64,000 nt of DNA from Streptomyces ortus (lineage in GTDB: Bacteria; Actinomycetota; Actinomycetes; Streptomycetales; Streptomycetaceae): assembly GCF_026341275.1 (NCBI RefSeq), contig NZ_JAIFZO010000002.1, positions 880,361-944,360 on the forward strand, in the 5' to 3' direction. The notes under the pieces are model-generated. The model was given only the letters and a program-made list of their open reading frames with translations. It was not told the DNA's origin and made no database searches. Every line of letters begins with the position of its first letter. Position 1 is the stretch's first letter. Positions 15,938-24,490 of this stretch are shown here, in pieces. The translations under genes and the position numbers were made by a program.

Positions 15938-17086
15938 TCAGCAGTCGCAAGAGCAACCGTCGCAACAGCAATCGCACCCGTCACAGCAGTCGCAGCAGTC
16001 GCAACACCCATCGCACCCGTCGCAGTTGTCGCACCGCTGACAAAACCCCGGCTTCTGCTCCCCCGACCATGGATCGTGGTACTCCCCGCAGCACAGCTGG
16101 CACGTACAGGCCAGTCCCATCCACACCGCGCACCCCGCGAGCAGCCCCCGCCGCCGGTCGCGCCGCGGCGGCTCGGGCGGCGCGTACGGGTTGCCGTGCG
16201 ACGTGCCGTGTGACGTGCCGTGCGAGCAGGACGCCGTTCCGAACACCCGGTCCACCGAGTTCCGCAGCTCGTGCACGAGCAGCACGTGCGCCAGCTTCGC
16301 GTCCGTGAACTCCACGTCCCGCAGCGCGAGCCGTATCCCGTGCAGCGCGTCGTCGGCGAGCCGCCGGGCCTCCGCCGGGGATGCCCCGGTGGCCGTCAGC
16401 GGATTCCAGGCGCCCGCCGCGGCATCGGCCGCCCGGTCCTCCACCGCGTCCAGCAGATGGGCGAGCCTGCCGAAGAGCCGGCCGGCCTCGGCGAGCGGTG
16501 CCGCGTTGGCGGGCCGGCCGGCCAGGACCGCGGTGTGCGCGAAGGCCGCGGCGGTCGCGGACTCGGTCGGCTCGGTGACGGTCAGCAGCGGCGTGCCGAT
16601 CCCGGCGAGCGTCTCGATGCCGACCTGCCGGTCCACGGCGTCGACCAGCACCGCGGTGTCGAACCCGACGGCCGAGCCGGTCCTCGCGCCCGCCCGGCTC
16701 CAGTTCGTGGCAACGCGGCGCGCCGCGAGCGCCACCGGACGGCGCGCCAGCAGCCCGTCCCCGTCGGCCAGGTGATCGCGCATCTTCGCCGAGGCGAGCA
16801 CCAGCGAAACGGCGGCGGCGAGCCGTGCGCCCTCACCCTGAGCTACCGACGCGCTCCGCATTCCGCGCAGCGGACACGGCCCCGCGGTACGCCGCCATTC
16901 CGTTCCCGGTGCGGCCTGAGCCTCCGTCAGAACCGATATCAGCAAGCCGTCGTAGTTGGTGACGACTCGCGCGAACTGCCCGTGATCCCCGCGCAGCGCG
17001 AGACAAAGCCCGCACAAATGCGCCATCCATTGGGTTTTGAGGTTCTCTCCCAGCCGGTGACGGCAGGGCCTGACGATTCCGAACAC
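15938..17086 (-). CDS. DUF5685-type protein with Cys/Asp-repeat C-terminal tail
   Basis: The 382-residue product starts MFGIVRPCRHRLGENLK and has an early cysteine set (CRHRL, then HLCGLCLALRG), followed by an Ala-rich helical region (residues 60-280). These features fit the DUF5685 family of actinobacteria, whose function is unknown. The C-terminus is striking: after a segment with CTCQLCCGEYHDPW, the last 34 residues hold 17 cysteines in CDNCDGCDGCC-like repeats with Asp and Gly. Such a tail could bind metal or Fe-S clusters, or be a site of modification. The GTG at 17086 follows GGGGGAT. The gene is divergent from sflA (287 bases between). It has no signal peptide, so cytoplasmic location is likely. 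Confidence 0.75.
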   Translation of the reverse strand: MFGIVRPCRHRLGENLKTQWMAHLCGLCLALRGDHGQFARVVTNYDGLLISVLTEAQAAPGTEWRRTAGPCPLRGMRSASVAQGEGARLAAAVSLVLASAKMRDHLADGDGLLARRPVALAARRVATNWSRAGARTGSAVGFDTAVLVDAVDRQVGIETLAGIGTPLLTVTEPTESATAAAFAHTAVLAGRPANAAPLAEAGRLFGRLAHLLDAVEDRAADAAAGAWNPLTATGASPAEARRLADDALHGIRLALRDVEFTDAKLAHVLLVHELRNSVDRVFGTASCSHGTSHGTSHGNPYAPPEPPRRDRRRGLLAGCAVWMGLACTCQLCCGEYHDPWSGEQKPGFCQRCDNCDGCDGCCDCCDCCDGCDCCCDGCSCDC

Positions 17087-17373
17087 GACGATCCCCCGTG
17101 GTGTGTACGACGTTGAACTGCGGCATCGTGGGGCGGCTCGTTCACCCGTACGCTCCAGCCGTCACCCGTCCGCCGCGAAGAATCATATTTCACTCACAGT
17201 CAGCAGCGGTGTACCGCACGACCCTTGGGGTACGCGGCCTCTCGACGTATTCGCTGTGCACCAGTACCGTCACGAAACCCCAGCGCGGCGTCTATCCCCT
17301 TGGCGCGACATCCGCATCATGCACGACCATGGGGATGCGGAAAGAAGAAAGACCGCTGTGAGAGGAGGCGTCC

Positions 17374-17817
17374 ATGGGATCGGTGCGCAAGGCGAGTGCC
17401 TGGCTTGGCCTCGTCGACGACAACGATGACGAGCGTTACTACGACGACGACTACGCCGAAGGATCCGAGACCGGGAGCCGGGAGGTCTGGGTCACGGATC
17501 CTCGGGTCAAGGTGGCATCGGAGGCCGCCGAGGAGAAGGGCCGCCGGATTGGCACGGTCACCCCGGACAGCTTCCGGGACGCCCGTGGCATCGGTGAACT
17601 GTTCCGCGACGGCGTGCCCGTCATCATGAACCTCACGGCCATGGAGGCCGCCGACGCCAAGCGCGTCGTCGACTTCGCGGCCGGCCTGATCTTCGGCCTG
17701 CGCGGCTCGATCGAGCGCGTGTCGAACCGGGTCTTCCTGCTGACCCCCGCCGACACGGAGATCGTCAGCGGGGAACCGGCCGCCCGTCGCACGGACGGCT
17801 TCTTCAACCAGAGCTAG
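17374..17817 (+). CDS. sflA: SepF-like protein SflA
   Basis: The 147-residue product has an N-terminal helix of the membrane-targeting kind ([14 protein letters not shown]), an acidic linker ([13 protein letters not shown]), and a SepF core from about residue 55. The core includes [40 protein letters not shown] and [20 protein letters not shown]. SepF tethers FtsZ to the membrane. Streptomyces have one SepF near ftsZ plus SepF-like paralogues, and the genome neighbourhood matches what I recall for SflA. No division cluster genes are adjacent, which supports the paralogue assignment. The ATG at 17374 has ribosome site GAGGAGG. It is likely to act on the membrane in hyphae and during sporulation. 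Confidence 0.85.
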   Translation: MGSVRKASAWLGLVDDNDDERYYDDDYAEGSETGSREVWVTDPRVKVASEAAEEKGRRIGTVTPDSFRDARGIGELFRDGVPVIMNLTAMEAADAKRVVDFAAGLIFGLRGSIERVSNRVFLLTPADTEIVSGEPAARRTDGFFNQS

Positions 17818-17826
17818 GCAAGGCGG

Positions 17827-17859
17827 CTCACCGGGTCCGTTCCCCGGCACCGCGGTGAG
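17827..17859. terminator. weak hairpin between convergent genes
   Basis: CTCACCG and CGGTGAG pair around a 19-base interior between the sflA stop and the acyl-CoA dehydrogenase stop. The stem is short, so this is only a tentative bidirectional terminator. Confidence 0.35.
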
Positions 17860-17877
17860 AGCGTCCCGCCGCGGGCC

Positions 17878-19062
17878 CTACCGGAACGCGTCGAGACCGG
17901 TGAGCGCCTTGCCCAGTACCAGTTGATGCATCTCGACGGTGCCCTCGTAGGTCAGCACCGATTCGAGGTTCGTCGCGTGGCGCATCACGGGGTATTCGAG
18001 CGAGATCCCATTGGCGCCGAGGATCGTCCGTGCGGTACGGCAGATGTCGATCGCCTCCCGTACGTTGTTGAGCTTGCCGAAACTGACCTGTTCGGGACGG
18101 AGCCGTCCCGCGTCCATCCGCCGGCCCAGGTGGTGGGCCAGCAGAATCCCCTTGTGCAGCTCGACCGCCATGTCGGCGAGCTTGGCCTGGGTGAGCTGGA
18201 ATCCGCCGATGGGCCGCCCGAACTGCTCACGCGTCTTCGCGTACTCCACGGCCGCCTCGAAACTCGCCCGCGCGGCCCCCATCGAGCCCCAGACGATCCC
18301 GTAGCGGGCGTGGGACAGACAGCTGAGCGGCCCCTTGAGGCCGGTGACCTCCGGCAGTACGGCGTCGGCGGGCAGCCGTACGCCGTCGAGGACCAGCTCG
18401 CTGGTGACCGACGCCCGCAGTGACCACTTGTGCTTGATCTCCGGTGCGGAGAAGCCGGGGAGGTCGGTCGGCACGACGAACCCGCGGATCCCGTCGTCGG
18501 TCCGCGCCCAGACGACGGCGACGCCCGCCACGGATCCGTTGGTGATCCACATCTTGCGTCCGGTGAGGATCCAGTCGCCGCCGTCCCGCGCGGCGTACGT
18601 GCGCATGCCCGCGGGGTCGGACCCGTGGTCGGGCTCGGTCAGCCCGAAGCAGCCGATGACCTCGCCGGCCGCCATCCTCGGCAGCCAGGCCTGCTTCTGT
18701 TCCTCGCTGCCGAACCGGTGGATCGCGTACATCGCGAGCGAGCCCTGCACGGAGACGAGCGAGCGGATGCCGGAGTCGGCCGCCTCCAGTTCCAGACAGG
18801 CGAGGCCGTACTGCACGGCGGAGGCCCCGGCGCACCCGTAGCCGTCGAGCGACATCCCGAGGGCGCCGATGCCGCCCAGCTCCCGCGCCAGTTCCCGGAT
18901 CCCGGCCAGTTCCCCCCGCTCGTACCACTCGGCGACATGGGGCAGCACCCGGTCCGCGGCCCAGGCCCGCACGGTGTCCCTGACCGCCAGGTCCTCCACG
19001 CTCAGCAGATCGTCGACACCGAGCGGATCGGCGGGATCGAACGGCGGCAACTTCGGGGACAT
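17878..19062 (-). CDS. acyl-CoA dehydrogenase, glutaryl-CoA dehydrogenase-like
   Basis: The 394-residue flavoenzyme has the three acyl-CoA dehydrogenase domains, with FAD motifs CFGLTEPDHGSDP and WITNGSVAGVAVVWA. The catalytic Glu lies in TYEGTVEMHQLVLGKALTG near the C-terminus, the position used in glutaryl-CoA dehydrogenase. The segment SGIRSLVSVQGSLAM retains the Arg that in glutaryl-CoA dehydrogenase contacts the distal carboxylate, so glutaryl-CoA or another dicarboxylic acyl-CoA is a reasonable substrate. It would act in lysine/tryptophan or fatty-acid catabolism in the cytoplasm. The ATG at 19062 has GGAGG nine bases upstream, and a TTAC-N6-GTAC dyad lies just before that. No partner catabolic genes are adjacent. 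Confidence 0.9.
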   Translation of the reverse strand: MSPKLPPFDPADPLGVDDLLSVEDLAVRDTVRAWAADRVLPHVAEWYERGELAGIRELARELGGIGALGMSLDGYGCAGASAVQYGLACLELEAADSGIRSLVSVQGSLAMYAIHRFGSEEQKQAWLPRMAAGEVIGCFGLTEPDHGSDPAGMRTYAARDGGDWILTGRKMWITNGSVAGVAVVWARTDDGIRGFVVPTDLPGFSAPEIKHKWSLRASVTSELVLDGVRLPADAVLPEVTGLKGPLSCLSHARYGIVWGSMGAARASFEAAVEYAKTREQFGRPIGGFQLTQAKLADMAVELHKGILLAHHLGRRMDAGRLRPEQVSFGKLNNVREAIDICRTARTILGANGISLEYPVMRHATNLESVLTYEGTVEMHQLVLGKALTGLDAFR

Positions 19063-19072
19063 GGGGCCTCCG

Positions 19073-19086
19073 GTACGAGTACGTAA
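19073..19086. promoter_or_regulatory. TTAC-N6-GTAC dyad overlapping the acyl-CoA dehydrogenase leader
   Basis: Read on the minus strand the site is TTACGTACTCGTAC, ending just before the ribosome site. It shares the block ACTCGTA with the first lipase dyad read in reverse. The position would block transcription or translation start of the dehydrogenase gene. The regulator is unknown. Confidence 0.35.
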
Positions 19087-19261
19087 AACTAGCAGTGGTA
19101 GCCACGGACGGTCCCCGACGTTACGTCGAGGCGCACCGCACGTCCAGAACCGCACGCGAGCCACTGTCCCGCGGCCACCGGGGCGGGGATACCCGCAGGG
19201 TGCAACCCCCCGCACGGGCGGTGTGAGCGGGAAAGCCCCGTACGCGAGCCACGACGCACCC

Positions 19262-20878
19262 TCAGCGCACAGACTCCACCCGCACGGGCGCACCGGCCCC
19301 CGCCTCCCGAGGCCCCGGCACCTCCGCCCGGGAGGGCTCCGCGCACTCCATCGCCCGCGGCAGCCGCAGCGCCATCGCCGCCCCCACCAGCAACAGCCCC
19401 GCACTGACCACCAACGTCACATGCAAGCCGTGCACGAACGCGTGCCGCGCGGCGGACCGCAGCGCCTCCCCCGACCCCCCGCCGAGCCGCGCGGCCACCT
19501 CGTACGCCTCCCCCAGCGAATGCCCCGCCGCGGCGGTGTCGCGCGGAGGCACCCCGGAGACGGACGCGAGGCCGGGCGCGTACGCCGCGTTCATCACGCT
19601 CCCGAGGAGCGCGATCCCGATCCCCGCCCCGAGCTGGTACGAGGTCTCGCCGATCGCCGCCGCCCCGCCGGCCTGTTCCGGCGGAGCCTCGCTCAGCATC
19701 GACTCGTACGCGCCGAAGAGGGTGACCTCAAGGCCGAAGCCGAGCATCACGAACCCGGTCAGCAGCAGCGGGGCGTTGTCCTCGGCGCCCATCGCCGTCA
19801 GGGTGACGACCGCGGCGGCGGTGAGGCAGAAGCCGGCGCACACCATGGTCCGCGGCCCGAAGCACTGCAGCAGCTTCGCCCCGGCGAGCCCGGCGGCCAT
19901 CGCCGCGACGGTGAGCGGCACCAGCCGCAGCCCGGTCTCCAGCGGGGAGAGGCCGAGGACGAGCTGCAGATACTGCGCGGCGATCAGTTCGAGTCCGACC
20001 AGCGCGAGCATCGCCAGCACGATGCAGCCGACAGAGGTGCTGAAGGCGGGCCGGGAGAACATCGTGAGGTCGATCAGCGGATGCCGGCGGCGCCGCTGCC
20101 GCCGTACGAAGGCGACGAGCAGCCCGGCCCCCGCCAGCAGCGGCACCGCCGTGAACACGCTCAGCGGGTCCTCGCCGCCGCCGAGCCGCTTCACACCGAG
20201 AACCACGCCGAAGAGACCGGCCGCGGCCATCAGCGCGCCGACGACGTCCCACGGCCCGTCGCGCTCGCCCTTCGACTCGGGCAGCAGGAGCCGTCCGACG
20301 GGCAGGCTGACGAGCATCAGGGGGATGTTGATGAGGAAGACCGAGCCCCACCAGAAGTGCTCCAGGAGGAATCCGCCGAGGAGCGGTCCGACGGCCGCGC
20401 CCACCGCGGCGACCGCGCTCCAGACGCCGATCGCGAGGGCCCGCTCGCGCCGGGCGGGAAAGACCTGCCGCAGGATGGACAGCGTCGCGGGCATGATCAT
20501 CGCGCCGCCGACGCCGAGCAGGGCGCGCGCCGCGATCAGCACCTGCGCGCTGTCGGCGAGGGCCGCGGCGGCGGACGCGACGCCGAAGAGCGCGTATCCG
20601 AGGAGGAGGACGCGTCTGCGGCCGATCCGGTCGCCCAGGGTGCCGAAGAGGATGAGGAGCGAGGCGCAGACGAGCGGGTAGACGTCGACGATCCAGAGCA
20701 ACTCTATCGCGCCGGGCGTGAGGTCCTCGGTGACGGCGGGCACGGCGACGTGGAGCACGGTGGCGTCGACGGCGACCAGGAGCAGGCTGACGCACAGCAC
20801 CACAAGGACGACCCAGCGGTCTGCACCGGCCCCGGTCTCCCGACGGCGACGCGCGGCGGCCGTGGTCGTCCCGGACAT
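19262..20878 (-). CDS. DHA2-family (EmrB/QacA-type) MFS drug exporter, 14 membrane segments
   Basis: The 538-residue protein has 14 predicted membrane segments. Motif A GDRIGRRRVLLLG follows segment 2, and motif D-like VDATVLHVAVPAV in segment 1 is typical of proton-driven multidrug exporters of the DHA2 group. The long hydrophilic loop near the end of the pore (SGVPPRDTAAAGHSLGE) before the last segment is also usual there. Substrates may be antibiotics or cationic drugs, but none can be assigned. The ATG at 20878 is preceded by GGGAGG. No TetR/MarR regulator gene is next to it. It is divergent from the membrane glycosyltransferase, with 271 bases between. Confidence 0.88.
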   Translation of the reverse strand: MSGTTTAAARRRRETGAGADRWVVLVVLCVSLLLVAVDATVLHVAVPAVTEDLTPGAIELLWIVDVYPLVCASLLILFGTLGDRIGRRRVLLLGYALFGVASAAAALADSAQVLIAARALLGVGGAMIMPATLSILRQVFPARRERALAIGVWSAVAAVGAAVGPLLGGFLLEHFWWGSVFLINIPLMLVSLPVGRLLLPESKGERDGPWDVVGALMAAAGLFGVVLGVKRLGGGEDPLSVFTAVPLLAGAGLLVAFVRRQRRRRHPLIDLTMFSRPAFSTSVGCIVLAMLALVGLELIAAQYLQLVLGLSPLETGLRLVPLTVAAMAAGLAGAKLLQCFGPRTMVCAGFCLTAAAVVTLTAMGAEDNAPLLLTGFVMLGFGLEVTLFGAYESMLSEAPPEQAGGAAAIGETSYQLGAGIGIALLGSVMNAAYAPGLASVSGVPPRDTAAAGHSLGEAYEVAARLGGGSGEALRSAARHAFVHGLHVTLVVSAGLLLVGAAMALRLPRAMECAEPSRAEVPGPREAGAGAPVRVESVR

Positions 20879-21136
20879 GTACGTACCTCCCAGATGTTCC
20901 CTCGCGTTCGGCGATCCGCTGGGTGGGGACTCCCTGCGGCTGCGGCTCGGGAGGAGCGGTGTCCCGGCCCACGCAACAAAGGCGAGTGGGACGTCAGAGT
21001 ACGCGAGTTGTTCCTGGCGTCGGGTGGCGGACCTCTCACGTTCTCCCGGGACACGTGTGGCGTGCGCCACGCCGCTCCCCGCCCGGCCCGGTGCCCGCGC
21101 GCGCCCCCGCCGGGGTCCACGGCCCCGGGCCCCCTC

Positions 21137-21149
21137 GATAATCGAGCCC
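21137..21149 (+). promoter_or_regulatory. -10 element placing transcription start at the GTG (leaderless mRNA)
   Basis: GATAAT (21137-21142) is followed by seven bases and then the GTG start, with no ribosome site in between. That spacing puts transcription start at or next to the start codon. The hexamer also lies in a small palindrome, CTCGATAATCGAG. Confidence 0.35.
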
Positions 21150-22319
21150 GTGACCGATCTTGAGACGCCTGCCGCGCCGCCCCGTCCGGGGCCGTCCTGG
21201 CGCCGCGCCGCGCCCGCCCTCCTTGGGTACGCGGCGGTGCGCGCGCTGGGCCTGGTGGTGCTCGCGGTGTGGAGCGCCGCCCGGGACGAGAGCTGGCTGC
21301 GGCTGCTCTCGTCCCGCTGGGACTCCCTCTGGTACACGAGGGTCGCCGAGCTCGGTTACGGCTACGAGGTGCGCCTGCCCAACGGCGACGTGCACTCGAA
21401 CCTGGCCTTCTTCCCGCTGCTGCCCTGGCTGGAGCGGGCGGTGTCGGCGCTCTTGCCGCTCTCCCCCGCACACGCGGGCCTGCTGGTGAGCTGGACCGCC
21501 TCGCTCGCGGCGGCCTGGGGGATCTTCGCGGTCGCGGACCAGGTGTACGGCCGCCGGGCCGGGGTCTGCGCCGTACTGGTGTGGGCGGTCCTGCCGATCG
21601 GGATCGTGCAGTCGATGGCGTACAGCGAGTCGCTGTTCACGGCGCTCGCTGCCTGGTCGCTGTACGCGGTCCTGACCGGCCGCTGGCTGACCGCGGGCCT
21701 GCTGGCCTCGCTGGCCGGGCTGACCCGGCCGGTGGGCGCGGCGGTCGTTGCGGCCGTGTGGGTGACGGCGATCGCCTCTTTCGTACGGGAGCGGAGTGTG
21801 CCTGCCGAGGACGGCGCGTCCCGGTGGCGGCGCGCCCTGTCGATGCTGGTCGCGCCCCTCGGCGCGGCGGGATACGTCCTGTGGGTCGGCCGTCGCACGG
21901 GCGGGGGCCCGCTGGGCTATCTCGACGTCCAGGCGGGGTGGCGCAACGGCTTCGACGGTGGTTACGCCTTCGCCCGCTTCGTCGCCGACAAGTTCACCTC
22001 GTTCCCCTCGGCCCTGGCCGGGCTGGCCCTGATCGCGGGGGTCGGCCTGCTCGTACGGCTGTACGTGGTCTGCGTACGGCAGCGGCAGCCGTTGCCGCTC
22101 CTGGTGTACGCGGGGGTCGTCGCCGCTCTCGCGCTGTGCGCGTCGAGCTATTTCGGCTCGAAACCACGCCTTCTGCTGCCCGCCTTCCCCCTTCTCCTGC
22201 CCCTCGCCCTGGCCCTGGCGAGGCTGCGGACGTCCAGGTCCGCGTGGGTGCTGGGCGCTGTGGCGGTGGTGTCGGCGGCGTACGGCGCCTGGTGGCTGAA
22301 CGGGAGCGGTCCGCCATGA
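21150..22319 (+). CDS. integral membrane mannosyltransferase-like protein (PIG-V/Mannosyl_trans2 type)
   Basis: The 389-residue product has about nine membrane segments. Near residue 50 the loop SRWDSLWYTRVAELGY matches the conserved W-D-x-x-W-Y motif of PIG-V-type, polyprenyl-phosphate-sugar-dependent glycosyltransferases, with a following acidic loop. A later SYFGSKPRLLLPAFPLLL segment is characteristic of the end of this family. Such enzymes transfer mannose or another hexose from a lipid carrier on the outer side of the membrane, onto lipids, polysaccharide or proteins. GTG at 21150 is chosen because the preceding -10 element fits a leaderless transcript. The acceptor is unknown. Confidence 0.78.
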   Translation: MTDLETPAAPPRPGPSWRRAAPALLGYAAVRALGLVVLAVWSAARDESWLRLLSSRWDSLWYTRVAELGYGYEVRLPNGDVHSNLAFFPLLPWLERAVSALLPLSPAHAGLLVSWTASLAAAWGIFAVADQVYGRRAGVCAVLVWAVLPIGIVQSMAYSESLFTALAAWSLYAVLTGRWLTAGLLASLAGLTRPVGAAVVAAVWVTAIASFVRERSVPAEDGASRWRRALSMLVAPLGAAGYVLWVGRRTGGGPLGYLDVQAGWRNGFDGGYAFARFVADKFTSFPSALAGLALIAGVGLLVRLYVVCVRQRQPLPLLVYAGVVAALALCASSYFGSKPRLLLPAFPLLLPLALALARLRTSRSAWVLGAVAVVSAAYGAWWLNGSGPP

Positions 22320-22556
22320 TCACTCACGGTTGCCGGTGAGCGCCCGGAGAAGCGCGCGCAAGCATTCGGTGAACGAATTTGAAAGCGCCATAAAACTCCG
22401 CTCCGGAATGATCAATCGAATTGAAGGAAGAGCGGACGGGGGATTCCATAATCCACGGCGATAAACCCCCTTCTGAGAGCAATCCCACATCACATCGTCA
22501 TCACAAAGACGGAACTTCGGCCTGGAACACAGCTCACTCGCTGTAACGTCGATTGG
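22320..22556. promoter_or_regulatory. AT-rich promoter region of the PAP2 gene with leaderless -10 element
   Basis: The 237-base gap is less GC-rich than its surroundings and holds no gene. TAACGT at 22544-22549 ends seven bases before the GTG of the PAP2 gene and no ribosome site is present, so the message is probably leaderless. No good -35 match is seen. Short TTCAATT/AATTGAA-like inverted sequences occur around 22405-22425. Confidence 0.4.
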
Positions 22557-23567
22557 GTGCGTACCGAACGAAAGCTGACTCGTCTGGACCGGGTCTTCGC
22601 CCGGCTGGACCGTGAGCCGGAACGACCGGCCCACATCGACGTGCCCAGGATGAGCCGGCACCGAGTGGTCCTCTTCGCGTCCACGCTCGCCTTCTACGCG
22701 GCCATCGTGTGGGCCGTCGTGATCACCTCGTGGCTGGTCCGGCTCGACTGGCAGGTCATGTTCTTCAGGCCGTACCAGCAGTGGCCGGAGATCCACGCGT
22801 TCCTCGACTACTACGTGGTGCTGGGCCAGCGCGGCCCCACCGCCGTGATGATCGCGGCCTGGCTGGGCTGGCGCTCCTGGCGGCAGCACACGCTGCGCCC
22901 GCTGCTCACGCTGGGCGCCTCGCTGCTGCTCCTGAACCTCACGGTCGGCGCGGCCAAGATCAGCATGGGCCGCCTCGGTCCGCACTACGCGACCAGCGTC
23001 GGCTCGAACGAGATGTGGCTGGGCGGCGACATATTTCCTTCGGGTCACACCGCCAACGCCGTCGTGACCTGGGGCATCCTGGCCTATCTGGCCTCGACGC
23101 CGGGCGCCCGCCGCTGGCTGTCGGCCTTCTCCGCCGTGGTCTCCCTCGGCGTCGGCCTGACCACCGTGTACCTCGGTACGCACTGGCTGAGCGACGTGGT
23201 GCTCGGCTGGGTCGCGGGACTGCTGATCCTGCTGGCGCTGCCCTGGTTCGAGCCGCTGATCGCGCGTGCCGAGACCGGCATCTTCGACCTGCGTGACGCC
23301 TGGCGCGACCGCCGGCGTGGCGCGGCTCCGGCCGAGGTGCCCGTGCCCCTCACCCCGATCGGCGGCTCCGCCGGTGAGCAGGAGCCGGTGGTGCGTGAGC
23401 CGGTGGCCGCGTCACGGCCGCCCCGGCCGCCGGGGCATCTGGCCCCCGGGCCGCATCTGAGCCGTTCGGAGCGCACGCCGGTGACACCGCTCGGCAGCCG
23501 TCGGCCGCCGCAGGCGGACCGGGTGACACGCGGGACGGCGTCCGCGCGGCCCCTCGCGGGGGGCTGA
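22557..23567 (+). CDS. PAP2-superfamily membrane phosphatase with long C-terminal tail
   Basis: The 336-residue product has about six membrane segments in residues 35-235. The three phosphatase motifs are present: KISMGRLGP, PSGHT (FPSGHTANAV) and a last motif around TVYLGTHWLSDVVLG with His and Asp. The first motif is slightly degenerate because it lacks the RP pair of the K-x6-RP consensus. Such enzymes dephosphorylate lipid phosphates, for example undecaprenyl pyrophosphate, phosphatidic acid or phosphatidylglycerophosphate. The last 90 residues are a Pro/Arg-rich cytoplasmic tail with no recognised domain. The GTG at 22557 is predicted leaderless. The neighbouring membrane glycosyltransferase may share a lipid-carrier role, but this is inference. 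Confidence 0.85.
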   Translation: MRTERKLTRLDRVFARLDREPERPAHIDVPRMSRHRVVLFASTLAFYAAIVWAVVITSWLVRLDWQVMFFRPYQQWPEIHAFLDYYVVLGQRGPTAVMIAAWLGWRSWRQHTLRPLLTLGASLLLLNLTVGAAKISMGRLGPHYATSVGSNEMWLGGDIFPSGHTANAVVTWGILAYLASTPGARRWLSAFSAVVSLGVGLTTVYLGTHWLSDVVLGWVAGLLILLALPWFEPLIARAETGIFDLRDAWRDRRRGAAPAEVPVPLTPIGGSAGEQEPVVREPVAASRPPRPPGHLAPGPHLSRSERTPVTPLGSRRPPQADRVTRGTASARPLAGG

Positions 23568-23644
23568 GCGGGGGAACGCGGCGGGGCCGGTACGCACACA
23601 CCGATGCCTCGCACGCTTGAACCCGCGGGTAGGTGGGAGCCGGC

Positions 23645-23780
23645 CGCGCAGTTTCCCGCGCCCCTGGGGAGTCACCGGACCGCGCGCTTGAATCTGCGGG
23701 TGAGTCAGCGCCGAGCGCGCAGTTCCCCGCGCCCCTGACGGGGCATAGCCCCGTTCTTCAGGGGCGCGGGGAACTGCGCG
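23645..23780. repeat. GC-rich hairpin repeats (one partial, one complete)
   Basis: A complete copy at 23716-23780 has 23-base perfect arms (core AGTTCCCCGCGCCCCTGA) with an inner CGGGGC/GCCCCG hairpin. A partial copy precedes it at 23645-23668 (CGCGCAGTTTCCCGCGCCCC). It is the same family as at 9.1 and 15.85 kb. It lies between the convergent PAP2 and inhibitor genes and may terminate both. Confidence 0.75.
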
Positions 23781-23836
23781 GCCGGCATCCACGGCCCGCA
23801 CCTGCTCCACCCCGCCCCGGCTCGCCCCGGAACCGT

Positions 23837-24055
23837 TCACCCCTTCCAGCAGCGCGTGACCCGGCCGTCCTGCGCGACCTCGAAGTTCAGCCGCCCCGAC
23901 AGGTACTCCATCGTGATGATCGCGCCCGGCGGCAACGACCGCACGGTCGACCAGCCGCGCGCACGAGCCTGCCGCTCCGCGCCCCCGGCATCGAGGCCGA
24001 CGTACGCGTCCGGGGTGTCGGAGGGCTCCGCAGGCGGAGTGGGAATCGGTGCCAT
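23837..24055 (-). CDS. peptidase inhibitor I78-family-like small protein
   Basis: The 72-residue protein ends with the features of the I78 inhibitor family: an aromatic [14 protein letters not shown] segment, [14 protein letters not shown] and the final [10 protein letters not shown], in which the Arg-binding end loop replaces the usual cysteine-based end. Family members inhibit serine proteases in other bacteria. No signal peptide is seen, so a cytoplasmic location or unconventional release is implied. Two secreted serine proteases are encoded 10-14 kb away, but they are not adjacent and no link is shown. TAACGT (24062-24067 on the minus strand) ends six bases before the ATG, consistent with a leaderless message. 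Confidence 0.7.
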   Translation of the reverse strand: MAPIPTPPAEPSDTPDAYVGLDAGGAERQARARGWSTVRSLPPGAIITMEYLSGRLNFEVAQDGRVTRCWKG

Positions 24056-24067
24056 GCCGCCACGTTA

Positions 24068-24490
24068 AGCGCCCCCACGCGGACGCGGAACCCCGGCCCC
24101 GCCACCAACAGTCACCGGTCCCCCTCCGGTCACGCTTCTGTCACAGGACAACGACACTCGTTCCGGCCGCGCCGACATCGGCGGTCACGCATCGGGCCGT
24201 CACACGAACGGGCGGTTCCCCACGTTTTCCGCCTGCCTTCGCGCGTAATTCCGCGGCGCACGGGACTATCCCCGAAGCGGCCCCGAATACCCCTGCCGAA
24301 AGCGGGTAACCGGACCGGTTTCCCTGCCTTTACTTTTCGATTACGGGGCGCCGCAGGGAAGTTGGGCCGCCACAGGAAATACATGGTTCGAGCACAGAAC
24401 CCGCGTACGCCCCCTGTCGAAGCGCGGTGCCCGCGAGCATCATGGCGTGTGCTTCAGGAGGCCCGGGACGCGACGAGCGAGGGGGCGGCG
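24068..24490. other. long upstream region of the oxidase gene
   Basis: This gap of about 420 bases contains no convincing gene. It is AT-richer at 24190-24390. It has a perfect dyad at 24308-24320 (AACCGG-A-CCGGTT) about 170 bases upstream of the oxidase start, which may be an operator. A possible alternative start (GTG near 24449 with AGGAGG after it) is not favoured. Confidence 0.4.

Noticed and set aside
23837..24055. Toxin-antitoxin component (small gene beside repeats)
   Set aside because: The sequence fits the I78 inhibitor family and no partner gene overlaps it.
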